From positions 1 through 5,696 of the forward strand of contig JAUVAG010000102.1 in assembly GCA_030591825.1 (NCBI GenBank): a stretch of DNA of 5,696 bases. Direction: 5' to 3'. Each line of letters starts with the position of its first letter. Position 1 is the stretch's first letter. The notes beneath the pieces were generated by a model. The model searched no databases, was not told the origin of the DNA, and saw only the letters and a list, made by a program, of their open reading frames with translations. The translations under genes and the position numbers were made by a program. The stretch is from Dethiosulfatibacter sp. (GTDB lineage: Bacteria; Bacillota; Clostridia; Tissierellales; Dethiosulfatibacteraceae). Shown here one piece after another: positions 1 to 5,682 of this stretch.

Positions 1-690
1 GGCAACGAACCTGACTATGTGGTGGATTATGTAAAGAATCTCACCGCATTTGACCACTACGACATAGGAATAGAAGACTCCATGGCTGAAATAATCGACT
101 ATGGGAGAGTCATTCCACCCCTTAAGAAAATGATGGTGAATATAGCAATAATGTTCACCGCAATACTGGGCGGTATGATTATTGCACTTAATATCGTTGA
201 AGAAAAAACGGAAAATACCATAAGTGCAATACATGTGTCTCCGGTTTCTAGAATGGGCTTCATTGCAGGCAAGAGTCTCATAGGAGTATTCATTCCTGTA
301 GTCAGCACTTTCCTAATGCTGGTGATTACTGGATTCAGGGACATAAACTTCCTGCATGTATTTATTATGATAATCACTTCCTGTATAATAAGCATTCTCA
401 TAGGTTTTATTGAAGGAATCAACAACGACGATGTTATGAATGCGGCAGGAAACATAAAGATGCTCTTTTTGCCCCTCTTCGGAAGTGTTGCGGCAATAGA
501 GCTACTGGAGGACAAATGGCAGCCACTGTTTTATTGGATACCTTTTTACTGGACATACAAGGGGAACGATATGATTTTGTCAAACAGCGGTTCATTTATT
601 GACATAATAAAATATTCAGGAATAGTACTTGGTATAAGTGCAGTAGTATTTATGGTTTTAGCTCCAAAAATAAGAAAAGGATTGGAATAA
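1..690 (+). CDS. ABC-2 type transporter permease, C-terminal part (5' end outside window)
   Basis: The frame is open from base 1, so the gene begins upstream; the GTG codons at 19 and 22 are internal. The 229 visible residues contain about five hydrophobic segments (near residues 45-65, 87-111, 118-138, 152-170 and 203-221). Between the first two lies a charged cytoplasmic stretch, EEKTENTISAIHVSPVS (about 67-83), the signature of ABC-2 permeases (PF12698-like) that contact the ATPase. The protein ends in a basic tail, KIRKGLE. Such proteins form the membrane channel of an exporter for drugs, peptides or lipids and work with an ATP-binding subunit, presumably encoded just upstream. The substrate cannot be read from sequence. 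The next gene starts 13 bases after the stop with its own RBS, so the two are probably co-transcribed. Family call is firm; substrate unknown. Confidence 0.85.
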   Translation, partial: GNEPDYVVDYVKNLTAFDHYDIGIEDSMAEIIDYGRVIPPLKKMMVNIAIMFTAILGGMIIALNIVEEKTENTISAIHVSPVSRMGFIAGKSLIGVFIPVVSTFLMLVITGFRDINFLHVFIMIITSCIISILIGFIEGINNDDVMNAAGNIKMLFLPLFGSVAAIELLEDKWQPLFYWIPFYWTYKGNDMILSNSGSFIDIIKYSGIVLGISAVVFMVLAPKIRKGLE

Positions 691-702
691 GGAGGAATCA
701 AG

Positions 703-897
703 ATGATGTTATGGGGAATTTTGGCAGTAGTGTATGCTGTAATGGTTGTTGTAATTGCAGTTATGAAGCCTGAAAAAATCTGGAACATGAAGAAAATCGA
801 GATGTTCAAAAAAGTGCTGGGAGACAAGGGAACTGAAATATTCTTTTACATATGGGCAGTGGGCTTCCTGTTTCTGGGAATCTGGCTATTGATATAA
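703..897 (+). CDS. small two-helix membrane protein following the ABC permease
   Basis: This 64-residue protein has two hydrophobic segments (about residues 3-20 and 46-63) joined by a basic, amphipathic linker, KPEKIWNMKKIEMFKKVLG, expected on the cytoplasmic side. A strong GGAGGA at 691-696 sits 6 bases before the ATG at 703; a second ATG at 706 is equally possible. The tandem position 13 bases after the permease stop, the strong RBS and the tidy two-helix layout argue for a real gene. The pattern (helix, KPE..W, basic linker, helix) loosely resembles small DUF6199-type membrane proteins, but this is from memory and not secure. It may be an accessory subunit of the exporter or a membrane protein carried in the same operon; no function can be assigned. 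Confidence 0.7.
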   Translation: MMLWGILAVVYAVMVVVIAVMKPEKIWNMKKIEMFKKVLGDKGTEIFFYIWAVGFLFLGIWLLI

Positions 898-923
898 GTT
901 CCATCCTGACAAGTATTTGGGAC

Positions 924-949
924 GAGCATAACTGAAAATTATGCTTATT
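924..949 (+). terminator. weak hairpin, possible terminator of the ABC permease operon
   Basis: AGCATAA (925-931) pairs with TTATGCT (939-945) around a 7-base loop, with one more G-T pair outside. It lies 27 bases after the small membrane protein stop. The stem is AT-rich and the following tract, TATTA, is poor in T, so termination would be inefficient at best. Position is the main argument for it. Confidence 0.3.
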
Positions 950-1008
950 AAAGTTGGTAATTTGCATTAGTTGAATTGTCTTCTATCCAAATGAAAGGAT
1001 TGACTATT

Positions 1009-1563
1009 GTGAAAAAACTTAACCTCAGACTTTTTAGAATGATAATGCATTCTAGAGGTCAATACATATCCATTCTAATCGTTGTAATTACTGGACTGTT
1101 CATGTATACCTTTATGGACAATGCCTCCACTAGCTTGGAAAGTTCGATGAACGAATTCTATGACATCACTAACTTTGGTGATGTATTTGTTGAACTCATG
1201 CAAATCTCAGATAAGGAAACTGAAGAACTTGAAAAACTTGAAAATATTGAAGCTGCCGAAGGCAGGATAGTTTTTGATGCGCCTTTTTTATCTGAAGACA
1301 AGGATGAGAAGGTAACATTGCGTGTAGTTTCTACTGATGCAGAAGCCAACAAAATCAGCCAAATTTATCTGGAAGAAGGTAAGCGTGTAATAGAGGAAAA
1401 AGAGATACTTCTTTTGTCACAGTTTGCCACTGCCCGGGGAATAGTCATAGGTGATGAAATCGACTTGCAGATTTTTGGCAGGAAGTATACCTTTACAGTT
1501 AAAGGACTTGTGGCACACCCCGAATATGCATATATTATGGGAAATGACAAAGCTCTTTCTTGA
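1009..1563 (+). pseudogene. FtsX-type ABC permease, N-terminal fragment
   Basis: The start is the GTG at 1009, preceded by AAAGGA (994-999) at 9 bases; the earlier TTG at 976 has no RBS. The product would be 184 residues. It starts with the basic KKLNLRLFRMI segment, has one transmembrane helix (about 19-36), then an extracytoplasmic MacB/FtsX-like periplasmic core domain (DITNFGDVFVEL, GRIVFDAPF, ARGIVIGDEIDL). It stops at GNDKALS followed by TGA. Intact members of this family, about 700-800 residues, continue from here into the rest of the extracytoplasmic domain and several more helices. The downstream sequence resumes homology in another frame much deeper in the protein, so this is a broken gene, not a naturally short one. 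Whether the fragment is still translated is unknown; alone it could not form a transporter. Confidence 0.75.
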
Positions 1564-1888
1564 GTATTTTTACATACCTGTTATGAAATTTACGATATAT
1601 CCTGAAAATATAGCTCGAGCCATTATTCTTTCTTCAATATTTTGTGCCTTTGCTGGAATTTTCGGAGCAAGAAAGGCAGTTACTATGACCCCGGCTGATG
1701 CAATTAGAGACGAGCCTGTAACAAAAGGTCATAGCATATTTATGGAAAGAATAACGTTTATATGGAATAGACTTACATTTTCTTGGAAAATGATTTACAA
1801 GTATATCTTCAGAGAGAAGAAAAAATCCATATTCATCAGTCTCGGAGCAGCATTTACAGTCGCTATAAGGAGGGTTCTGCAGTTGTGA
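1560..1888 (+). pseudogene. FtsX-type ABC permease, middle fragment in shifted frame
   Basis: In the frame shifted +1 relative to the N-terminal fragment, translation gives EYFYIPVMKFTIYPE, then a transmembrane helix (about ARAIILSSIFCAFAGIFGA), then the conserved ARKAVTMTPADAIRDEP that ends the first FtsX helix bundle. A basic cytoplasmic linker and the start of the next helix (IFISLGAAFTVAI) follow. There it breaks off into RRVLQL and a TGA at 1886-1888. The helices and extracytoplasmic residues expected before EYFYIP are missing, and so is the entire C-terminal half. The open frame extends upstream to 1451, but that part is a shadow of the N-terminal fragment. No RBS or sensible start serves this piece. 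I read it as a remnant of the same gene after an internal deletion. Confidence 0.65.
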
Positions 1889-1955
1889 AGGACCTGTCTC
1901 AAAAGCAGAACATCATAATATGGAAAATAAAGGGATGAAGCTTAAAGAGAAGTAG
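1864..1955 (+). pseudogene. possible C-terminal remnant of an HlyD-like efflux adaptor
   Basis: Directly where the permease homology ends, one frame reads YKEGSAVVKDLSQ (1864-1902) and another reads NKGMKLKEK followed by TAG (1926-1955). Put together with one frameshift, this resembles the usual tail of membrane fusion proteins, of the form L.EG..VV....... .GMK.K. Such adaptors often sit beside FtsX-type permeases in Clostridia. The match is short and from memory, so it is a suggestion only. It would mean a second deletion joined the middle of the permease gene to the end of a neighbouring adaptor gene. A terminator follows 9 bases after the TAG, as expected for the real end of an operon. Confidence 0.3.
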
Positions 1956-1963
1956 AAGGATAC

Positions 1964-2004
1964 AAAGCTTCAGAAAGGACAATAATCTTTTCTGAAGCTT
2001 TTTT
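1964..2004 (+). terminator. strong intrinsic terminator
   Basis: AAAGCTTCAGAAAGG (1964-1978) pairs with the arm at 1987-2001 to give a 15-bp stem with one G-U pair and an 8-base loop (ACAATAAT). A run of six T (1999-2004) completes a rho-independent terminator. It closes the decayed permease/adaptor region and insulates the promoter that starts at 2023. Confidence 0.9.
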
Positions 2005-2022
2005 GTTAAATTCAAAGGATTG

Positions 2023-2051
2023 TTGACTGATATAAGTGCAGGTGATATCAT
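2023..2051 (+). promoter_or_regulatory. sigma-A promoter of the tet-like GTPase gene
   Basis: TTGACT (2023-2028) and TATCAT (2046-2051) are separated by 17 bases; each box matches consensus at five of six positions. Transcription would start near 2058, leaving a leader of about 86 bases before the ATG at 2144. It lies just downstream of the strong terminator, so the GTPase gene appears to be its own unit. Confidence 0.7.
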
Positions 2052-2077
2052 TTTAAGGAAATAATACCGTTTAAATG

Positions 2078-2128
2078 GATGTACTAAGTTGAATTGAAAT
2101 ATAAGTATAGATTTAGAACTTAGACATT
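2078..2128 (+). promoter_or_regulatory. leader hairpin just upstream of the tet-like RBS
   Basis: CTAAGTT (2084-2090) pairs perfectly with AACTTAG (2117-2123). After skipping one bulged A (2083), GATGT (2078-2082) continues the stem with ACATT (2124-2128), giving 12 pairs including one G-U and a 26-base loop. The Shine-Dalgarno AAGGAG (2132-2137) begins four bases after the stem. No T-run follows, so it is not an intrinsic terminator. A five-codon ORF, MDVLS (ATG 2075, stop TGA 2090-2092), runs through the 5' arm but has no good RBS. The structure could control translation or be inert; expression control is inference. Confidence 0.45.
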
Positions 2129-2143
2129 GTGAAGGAGATAAAA

Positions 2144-4123
2144 ATGAACAAGACAGTTGGAGTTGTTGCACATGTTGATGCCGGAAAAACCACCTTGCTT
2201 GAACAGTTGCTTTACAATACTAATGCAATTAAGGAGCCTGGCAGGGTTGATAATAAAAATACAGTATTAGACTATCACACAATAGAAAGAGACCGTGGAA
2301 TTACTGTTTATTCGGACCAGATCACAGTTAAATACGGTGATTCTAAATTTCATTTCATAGATACTCCTGGTCATGTGGATTTTTCTTCAGAAATGGAAAG
2401 AACTGTTAGGATAATGGACTGTGCAGTTATTATCCTTTCTGCTGTTGAAGGTATTGAAGGACATACACTTACTGTTTGGAAAATGTTGAGAAAATATAAA
2501 GTACCAACAATATTTTTCATCAATAAGATGGACAGGATAGGTTCTAATTTTCATAGAGTTGTGGAAGAAATAAAAAAGACAATGACTGATGACATGTGTG
2601 TTTTCACAGAACCTGGGGAGACAGGAACTAACGAAAGTGGGAATTCGGGAATTATCAGCCATATTAAGGATAATGGATTTAACGATAGTATAATAGAATT
2701 TCTAGCAGATAGGAATGATGAACTTATGGAATCATACCTTGAAGAACAGGAACTAGACTATATGAAAATGTTGGAAACTGCGGTGACTTTAATTAAAAAT
2801 GGTGAAATGTATCCCTGTCTCTGTGGTTCAGGACTTAAGAATTCAGGAGTGGACATTCTTCTAGATATACTTGAAAATTTTATTAAAACAGATTATAATC
2901 CATCTTCAAAGTTCAGGGGAACTGTATATAAAGTCAGGTATGATAATGATGGAAAGAAGGAAACCTATATTAAGGTACTTGCGGGGAGTATAAGAGTTAA
3001 GGATTCAATAAAACATAATATAGTTGATGAATCAGTTGAAAAAATAAATTCTATTTGGGTTGGAATAGGAAGAAAACGGATTCAGAAGGATTGTCTGGAA
3101 GCAGGTGAAATAGGAAGTATTTCAGGTCTTGACCTTTCCTATACAGGAGAAGGAATTGGAGGACAGATTGATTTCAATGATTTGGCGCTGATACCGGCTC
3201 TTAAATCAAAGGTTGTATTTGATGAGAAGTTGAATCCAAGGGAAATTCTTAAGATATTTAAAATATTGACGGAAGAAGACCCTACAATGAATGCAATATG
3301 GATAGAGGAACTTAGTGAGATTCATATAAATGTAATGGGGGTTATTCAACTTGAGGTACTTAAACATATAGTAATGGAAAGGTTTAATATGTCTGTAGAT
3401 TTTGGCAAACCAGAAGTACTGTATCAGGAAACTATTTTAGATGAAGTGATTGGTTTCGGCCATTTTGAACCTTACAAGCACTTTTCAGAAGTTGAAATAA
3501 GGATGAACCCCGACGAAAGGGGTAGGGGTATAACATTTTCAAGTCAGTGTAGCGTTGATACACTTGAATTAAGATGGCAGAGAAATATTGAAAAGAATAT
3601 AGAGGAAGCATGCAAAAAAGGAATACTTACAGGGTCTAAACTTACTGATGTTAATATAACGCTCATATCAGGAAAAGCGCATGAAAAACATACTAGTGGA
3701 GGCGACTTCAGACAAGCTATTTTAAGAGCTGTCCGACATGGTTTGGAGCAGGGAGAATGTGTGCTTTTAGAACCCTTTTATGATTTTTCAATAAGAGTGG
3801 AGCGGGAGCTTTCAGGAAGAGTAATGACGGATATGATAAATATGAAGGGAATAGTTGAACCTCCTGTTTTTGAGGGTACGTTTTCAGTAATTACTGGAAA
3901 GGTACCTGTATCAACATCAATGGATTATCCAATGGAATTGGCATCCTTCTCTGGAGGCAAAGGGATTGTATCAATGGTATTCAAGGGATATGGTAGGTGT
4001 TGGAATCAGGATGAGGTTGTTGAGAAAATGAAGTATGATAAAGACAGCGACCAGGAATATACAGCATACTCCGTATACTGCTCCAAGGGTAAAGTCTACA
4101 CTATGAAGGGCAGAAGAGGTTAG
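2144..4123 (+). CDS. Tet(M)/Tet(O)-like ribosomal-protection-type translational GTPase
   Basis: The ATG at 2144 is 6 bases after AAGGAG (2132-2137); the in-frame GTG at 2129 would lie upstream of that RBS and is rejected. The 659-residue product has an EF-G-like layout. The GTPase domain carries G1 AHVDAGKTT (9-17), switch I RGITV (51-55), G3 DTPGH (73-77), G4 NKMD (127-130) and G5 GSGLKNSG (228-235). Domain II follows from about 255, domain III around 365-425 (HINVMGVIQLEV, 394-405), domain IV about 425-550 with a tip loop at about 508-523, then a domain V-like fold to about 617. Relatives bind the ribosome in place of EF-G and chase tetracycline from the decoding site using GTP. Here the tip loop reads SGKAHEKHTSGGDFR, without the Tyr-Ser-Pro-Val-Ser-Thr-Pro stretch I recall for Tet(M), and the C-terminal tail is also different. 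It may confer tetracycline resistance or be a chromosomal translation factor of another role. It is intact, with promoter and leader of its own. Confidence 0.88.
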   Translation: MNKTVGVVAHVDAGKTTLLEQLLYNTNAIKEPGRVDNKNTVLDYHTIERDRGITVYSDQITVKYGDSKFHFIDTPGHVDFSSEMERTVRIMDCAVIILSAVEGIEGHTLTVWKMLRKYKVPTIFFINKMDRIGSNFHRVVEEIKKTMTDDMCVFTEPGETGTNESGNSGIISHIKDNGFNDSIIEFLADRNDELMESYLEEQELDYMKMLETAVTLIKNGEMYPCLCGSGLKNSGVDILLDILENFIKTDYNPSSKFRGTVYKVRYDNDGKKETYIKVLAGSIRVKDSIKHNIVDESVEKINSIWVGIGRKRIQKDCLEAGEIGSISGLDLSYTGEGIGGQIDFNDLALIPALKSKVVFDEKLNPREILKIFKILTEEDPTMNAIWIEELSEIHINVMGVIQLEVLKHIVMERFNMSVDFGKPEVLYQETILDEVIGFGHFEPYKHFSEVEIRMNPDERGRGITFSSQCSVDTLELRWQRNIEKNIEEACKKGILTGSKLTDVNITLISGKAHEKHTSGGDFRQAILRAVRHGLEQGECVLLEPFYDFSIRVERELSGRVMTDMINMKGIVEPPVFEGTFSVITGKVPVSTSMDYPMELASFSGGKGIVSMVFKGYGRCWNQDEVVEKMKYDKDSDQEYTAYSVYCSKGKVYTMKGRRG

Positions 4124-4125
4124 TG

Positions 4126-4157
4126 TATGAAATATTTTACATTTAGTATGAAATATT
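4126..4157 (+). repeat. pair of 11-bp direct repeats overlapping a promoter
   Basis: TATGAAATATT occurs at 4126-4136 and again at 4147-4157, 21 bases apart, about two turns of the helix. The first copy touches the -35 box and the second fills most of the spacer before the -10 box. Within the same stretch AATATTT (4131-4137) and AAATATT (4151-4157) also form an inverted repeat. The layout fits an operator, for example for the XRE protein encoded downstream, but in such AT-rich DNA chance is possible. Confidence 0.45.
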
Positions 4158-4164
4158 ATATAAT
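4136..4164 (+). promoter_or_regulatory. sigma-A promoter of the DUF2178-xre operon
   Basis: TTTACA (4136-4141) and a perfect TATAAT (4159-4164) are spaced by 17 bases. Transcription would begin near 4171, about 83 bases before the ATG at 4254. I see no intrinsic terminator between the tet-like stop (4121-4123) and this promoter, so read-through from the upstream gene is also possible. Confidence 0.65.
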
Positions 4165-4253
4165 GTAACTAGGAAGGTAAGTTATGCTGGAGATTGTATA
4201 AAACTTGGAAAGGTTAAAAAATAAATACCTGATTATATAAAAGAGGTGATCTT

Positions 4254-4691
4254 ATGTCCAAGCAGTTGAAGCAATCGATTATACATTTGATAATCTGGTC
4301 AATTGTAGCTTTAGGATTCATTCTTGTTTTTTCAAGAGAAAATACCATTATTAATTGGTCAGACAATCGAACTGAAAAAGTAATCCTTGCAATACTATTG
4401 TTGACGGGATTCGGTGGAGATGCAATTCTTGGAATAATGTTTAGAAAGAAAGGCAATGAAATTATTAAGGATGAGAGGGATATAGAGGTGACTGGAAAGG
4501 CAATGGGAGCCAGCTATATTGTGACCATGCTTTATGTATTCCTTGTAACCATAAGCATATATATAAAAAATGAATCCGCTGGAATGGTTCATGTGGGATG
4601 GTTGTGGTTCATAGCGTACAGTCTTGTAATTGTGGCAAATATTGCCAGCTCCGTATGCACAATAATTGTGTACAAAAGGCTGGGAAGCTGA
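4254..4691 (+). CDS. four-helix membrane protein, DUF2178-like
   Basis: The ATG at 4254 follows a very strong RBS, GAGGTGATC (4243-4251), complementary to the 16S rRNA 3' end. The 145-residue product has four predicted transmembrane segments (about residues 8-26, 42-63, 84-105 and 113-140). A short cytoplasmic loop between the second and third holds KGNEIIKDERDIEVTGKA (66-83), whose DERD and KA residues resemble the conserved loop of DUF2178 membrane proteins. Proteins of this type are commonly encoded next to a small XRE regulator, as here, where the stop codon overlaps the regulator's start by one base. Its biochemical role is not known; it may be the main regulated target or a membrane sensor that influences the regulator. 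Family assignment is from pattern memory and moderate. Confidence 0.75.
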   Translation: MSKQLKQSIIHLIIWSIVALGFILVFSRENTIINWSDNRTEKVILAILLLTGFGGDAILGIMFRKKGNEIIKDERDIEVTGKAMGASYIVTMLYVFLVTISIYIKNESAGMVHVGWLWFIAYSLVIVANIASSVCTIIVYKRLGS

Positions 4692-4912
4692 TGAAGAAGG
4701 AATATTTACTTAAAAACAATATTAGAAGGATCAGAAGGGGAATTGTGAATATAACCCAGAAGGAGCTTGCTGATGCAACTGGATGTACAAGGCAGACAAT
4801 AGTTGCCCTTGAAAAGAACAAGTATAATCCATCACTAGTTCTTGCCATGAGGATAGCGAAGGAGCTTAGTGTCAGTGTTGAGAAGCTTTTTGAGCTTGAG
4901 GAAAAGGACTGA
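4691..4912 (+). CDS. small XRE-family (YozG-like) helix-turn-helix regulator
   Basis: The ATG at 4691 shares its A with the TGA of the preceding gene, the usual arrangement for translational coupling; there is only a weak RBS of its own. An open frame runs back to 4598 but reads as a shadow of the membrane protein. The 73-residue product is almost entirely a Cro/C1-type helix-turn-helix (about residues 11-64), with ITQKELADATGCTRQTIVAL as the DNA-contacting part and the typical NKYNPSLVLAMRIAKELSV following. It ends in an acidic EKLFELEEKD tail. Small regulators of this class act as dimers and often control their own operon together with a partner membrane protein. The direct repeats in the promoter at 4126-4157 are the obvious candidate target, by inference only. 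Confidence 0.9.
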   Translation: MKKEYLLKNNIRRIRRGIVNITQKELADATGCTRQTIVALEKNKYNPSLVLAMRIAKELSVSVEKLFELEEKD

Positions 4913-5006
4913 TATAAAATTCAAATATTCAAAATCCCTTGAAGTGTTGTCGATTTGAGATTTATGGCCTGCGATAGAATAATAGTTTTTTATTTTTAGC
5001 CATATC

Positions 5007-5035
5007 TTGACACATAGATTGAACTGAAATATAAT
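5007..5035 (+). promoter_or_regulatory. perfect-consensus sigma-A promoter upstream of cobU
   Basis: TTGACA (5007-5012) and TATAAT (5030-5035) match consensus at all twelve positions with the ideal 17-base spacer. Transcription should start near 5042. It is the strongest promoter in the window on sequence grounds, yet it points straight into the hairpin terminator at 5049-5080. Confidence 0.85.
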
Positions 5036-5048
5036 TGATTTAATGACT

Positions 5049-5080
5049 GCGCACATTTTTTTGCAATGTGTGCTTTTTTT
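5049..5080 (+). terminator. intrinsic terminator inside the cobU leader
   Basis: GCGCACATT (5049-5057) pairs with AATGTGTGC (5065-5073), nine pairs with one G-U, around a 7-base loop, followed by seven T (5074-5080). This is a complete rho-independent terminator on the + strand; the opposite strand lacks a T-run after the stem. It lies between the perfect promoter and the cobU RBS (AGGAG, 5081-5085), which starts at the base after the T-run. It may end transcripts from the xre operon, act as an attenuator for cobU, or both. Confidence 0.75.
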
Positions 5081-5091
5081 AGGAGCATATG

Positions 5092-5667
5092 ATGAGTGAA
5101 ATAATACTTGTAACAGGTGGTGCAAGAAGCGGTAAGAGCACCATAGCTGAAAAGATACTACTGAATAAGAATGAAGATATACTTTACATTGCAACATCCA
5201 TAGCTTTTGACGAAGAAATGGAAGACAGAGTTAAAAAGCACCAGGAGCGACGAGACAAGAGATGGAAGCTTGTTGAAACATACAAGGATTTTCACAAACT
5301 TGTTGACAATGAAGAATTCAAGAACTGTGAATACATCCTCCTTGATTGTATAACCGTAATGCTTTCCAACAGATTTTTCGACGACAGAATGGGTAATGAC
5401 ACAGAACTTGAAAAATACGATGAACTGGAAATTGAAATACTGAAAGATGTTGAAAATCTTTTGCTAATATCAAGGGAAAATAACAAGAACATAGTTATAG
5501 TGACCAACGAGCTTGGTATGGGGGTAGTACCCATAGATAGGAGTAGTAGGATGTATAGGGACATAGCCGGCAGGATCAACCAGCATATAGCATCTCAGGC
5601 GGACAAGGTAGTACTTGCTGTTTCGGGAATAGGTGTTGATATCAAGAAGTTTGAAATCGATTGTTGA
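5092..5667 (+). CDS. cobU: bifunctional adenosylcobinamide kinase / adenosylcobinamide-phosphate guanylyltransferase
   Basis: CobU phosphorylates adenosylcobinamide and then transfers GMP from GTP to give adenosylcobinamide-GDP, activating the corrin for joining to the lower ligand in late B12 synthesis or salvage; it is cytoplasmic. The 191-residue length fits the family. The P-loop is TGGARSGKST (8-17). The guanylylation region is KKHQERRDKRW (48-58), with His50 the likely GMP-carrying residue; enteric CobU has two adjacent histidines here, as I recall, and this protein has Lys-His. LLDCITVMLSN, VTNELGMGVVP, RDIAGRINQHIA and the C-terminal VSGIGVDIK are all family motifs. ATG codons stand at 5089 and 5092; AGGAG (5081-5085) is 3 bases from the first and 6 from the second, so 5092 is preferred. 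Expression must pass the terminator in its leader. Confidence 0.95.
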   Translation: MSEIILVTGGARSGKSTIAEKILLNKNEDILYIATSIAFDEEMEDRVKKHQERRDKRWKLVETYKDFHKLVDNEEFKNCEYILLDCITVMLSNRFFDDRMGNDTELEKYDELEIEILKDVENLLLISRENNKNIVIVTNELGMGVVPIDRSSRMYRDIAGRINQHIASQADKVVLAVSGIGVDIKKFEIDC

Positions 5668-5682
5668 TATGGTTGGTGGATT

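Noticed and set aside
99..515. Minus-strand open frames opposite the ABC permease, and similar ones elsewhere such as 2387-2662 and 5292-5579
   Set aside because: They have low-complexity Ser/Ile/Phe-rich translations typical of antisense reading, no recognisable domain, and overlap well-supported + strand genes.
976..1008. Longer N-terminus for the permease fragment from the TTG at 976
   Set aside because: No RBS before the TTG, while GTG 1009 has AAAGGA at 9 bases and begins with the family-typical KKLNLRLFR.
1868..1922. AGGAGG at 1868-1873 as the RBS of a small gene starting at 1885 (GTG)
   Set aside because: The resulting 17-codon frame has no recognisable features, 11-base spacing is long, and the region is better explained as gene remnants.
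2089..2104. TTGAATTGAAATATAA here and TTGAACTGAAATATAA at 5019-5034 differ at one base of sixteen
   Set aside because: Both are AT-rich. The second copy is part of a clear promoter, while the first has no -35 box at the right distance and sits in the loop of the leader hairpin. Most likely chance.
2129..2143. GTG start for the tet-like gene at 2129
   Set aside because: The extra codons consist of the Shine-Dalgarno of the ATG at 2144; homologues begin close to the G1 motif, as the ATG start does.
4598..4690. N-terminal extension of the XRE protein with several cysteines
   Set aside because: It is read out of frame within the membrane protein gene, and the family starts at about the ATG at 4691.
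4913..5006. Gene-free stretch between xre and the cobU promoter, checked for a riboswitch or RNA gene
   Set aside because: No cobalamin-riboswitch elements, strong hairpin or conserved RNA pattern could be seen; only AT-rich sequence with a T-rich run at 4985-4997 lacking a stem before it.
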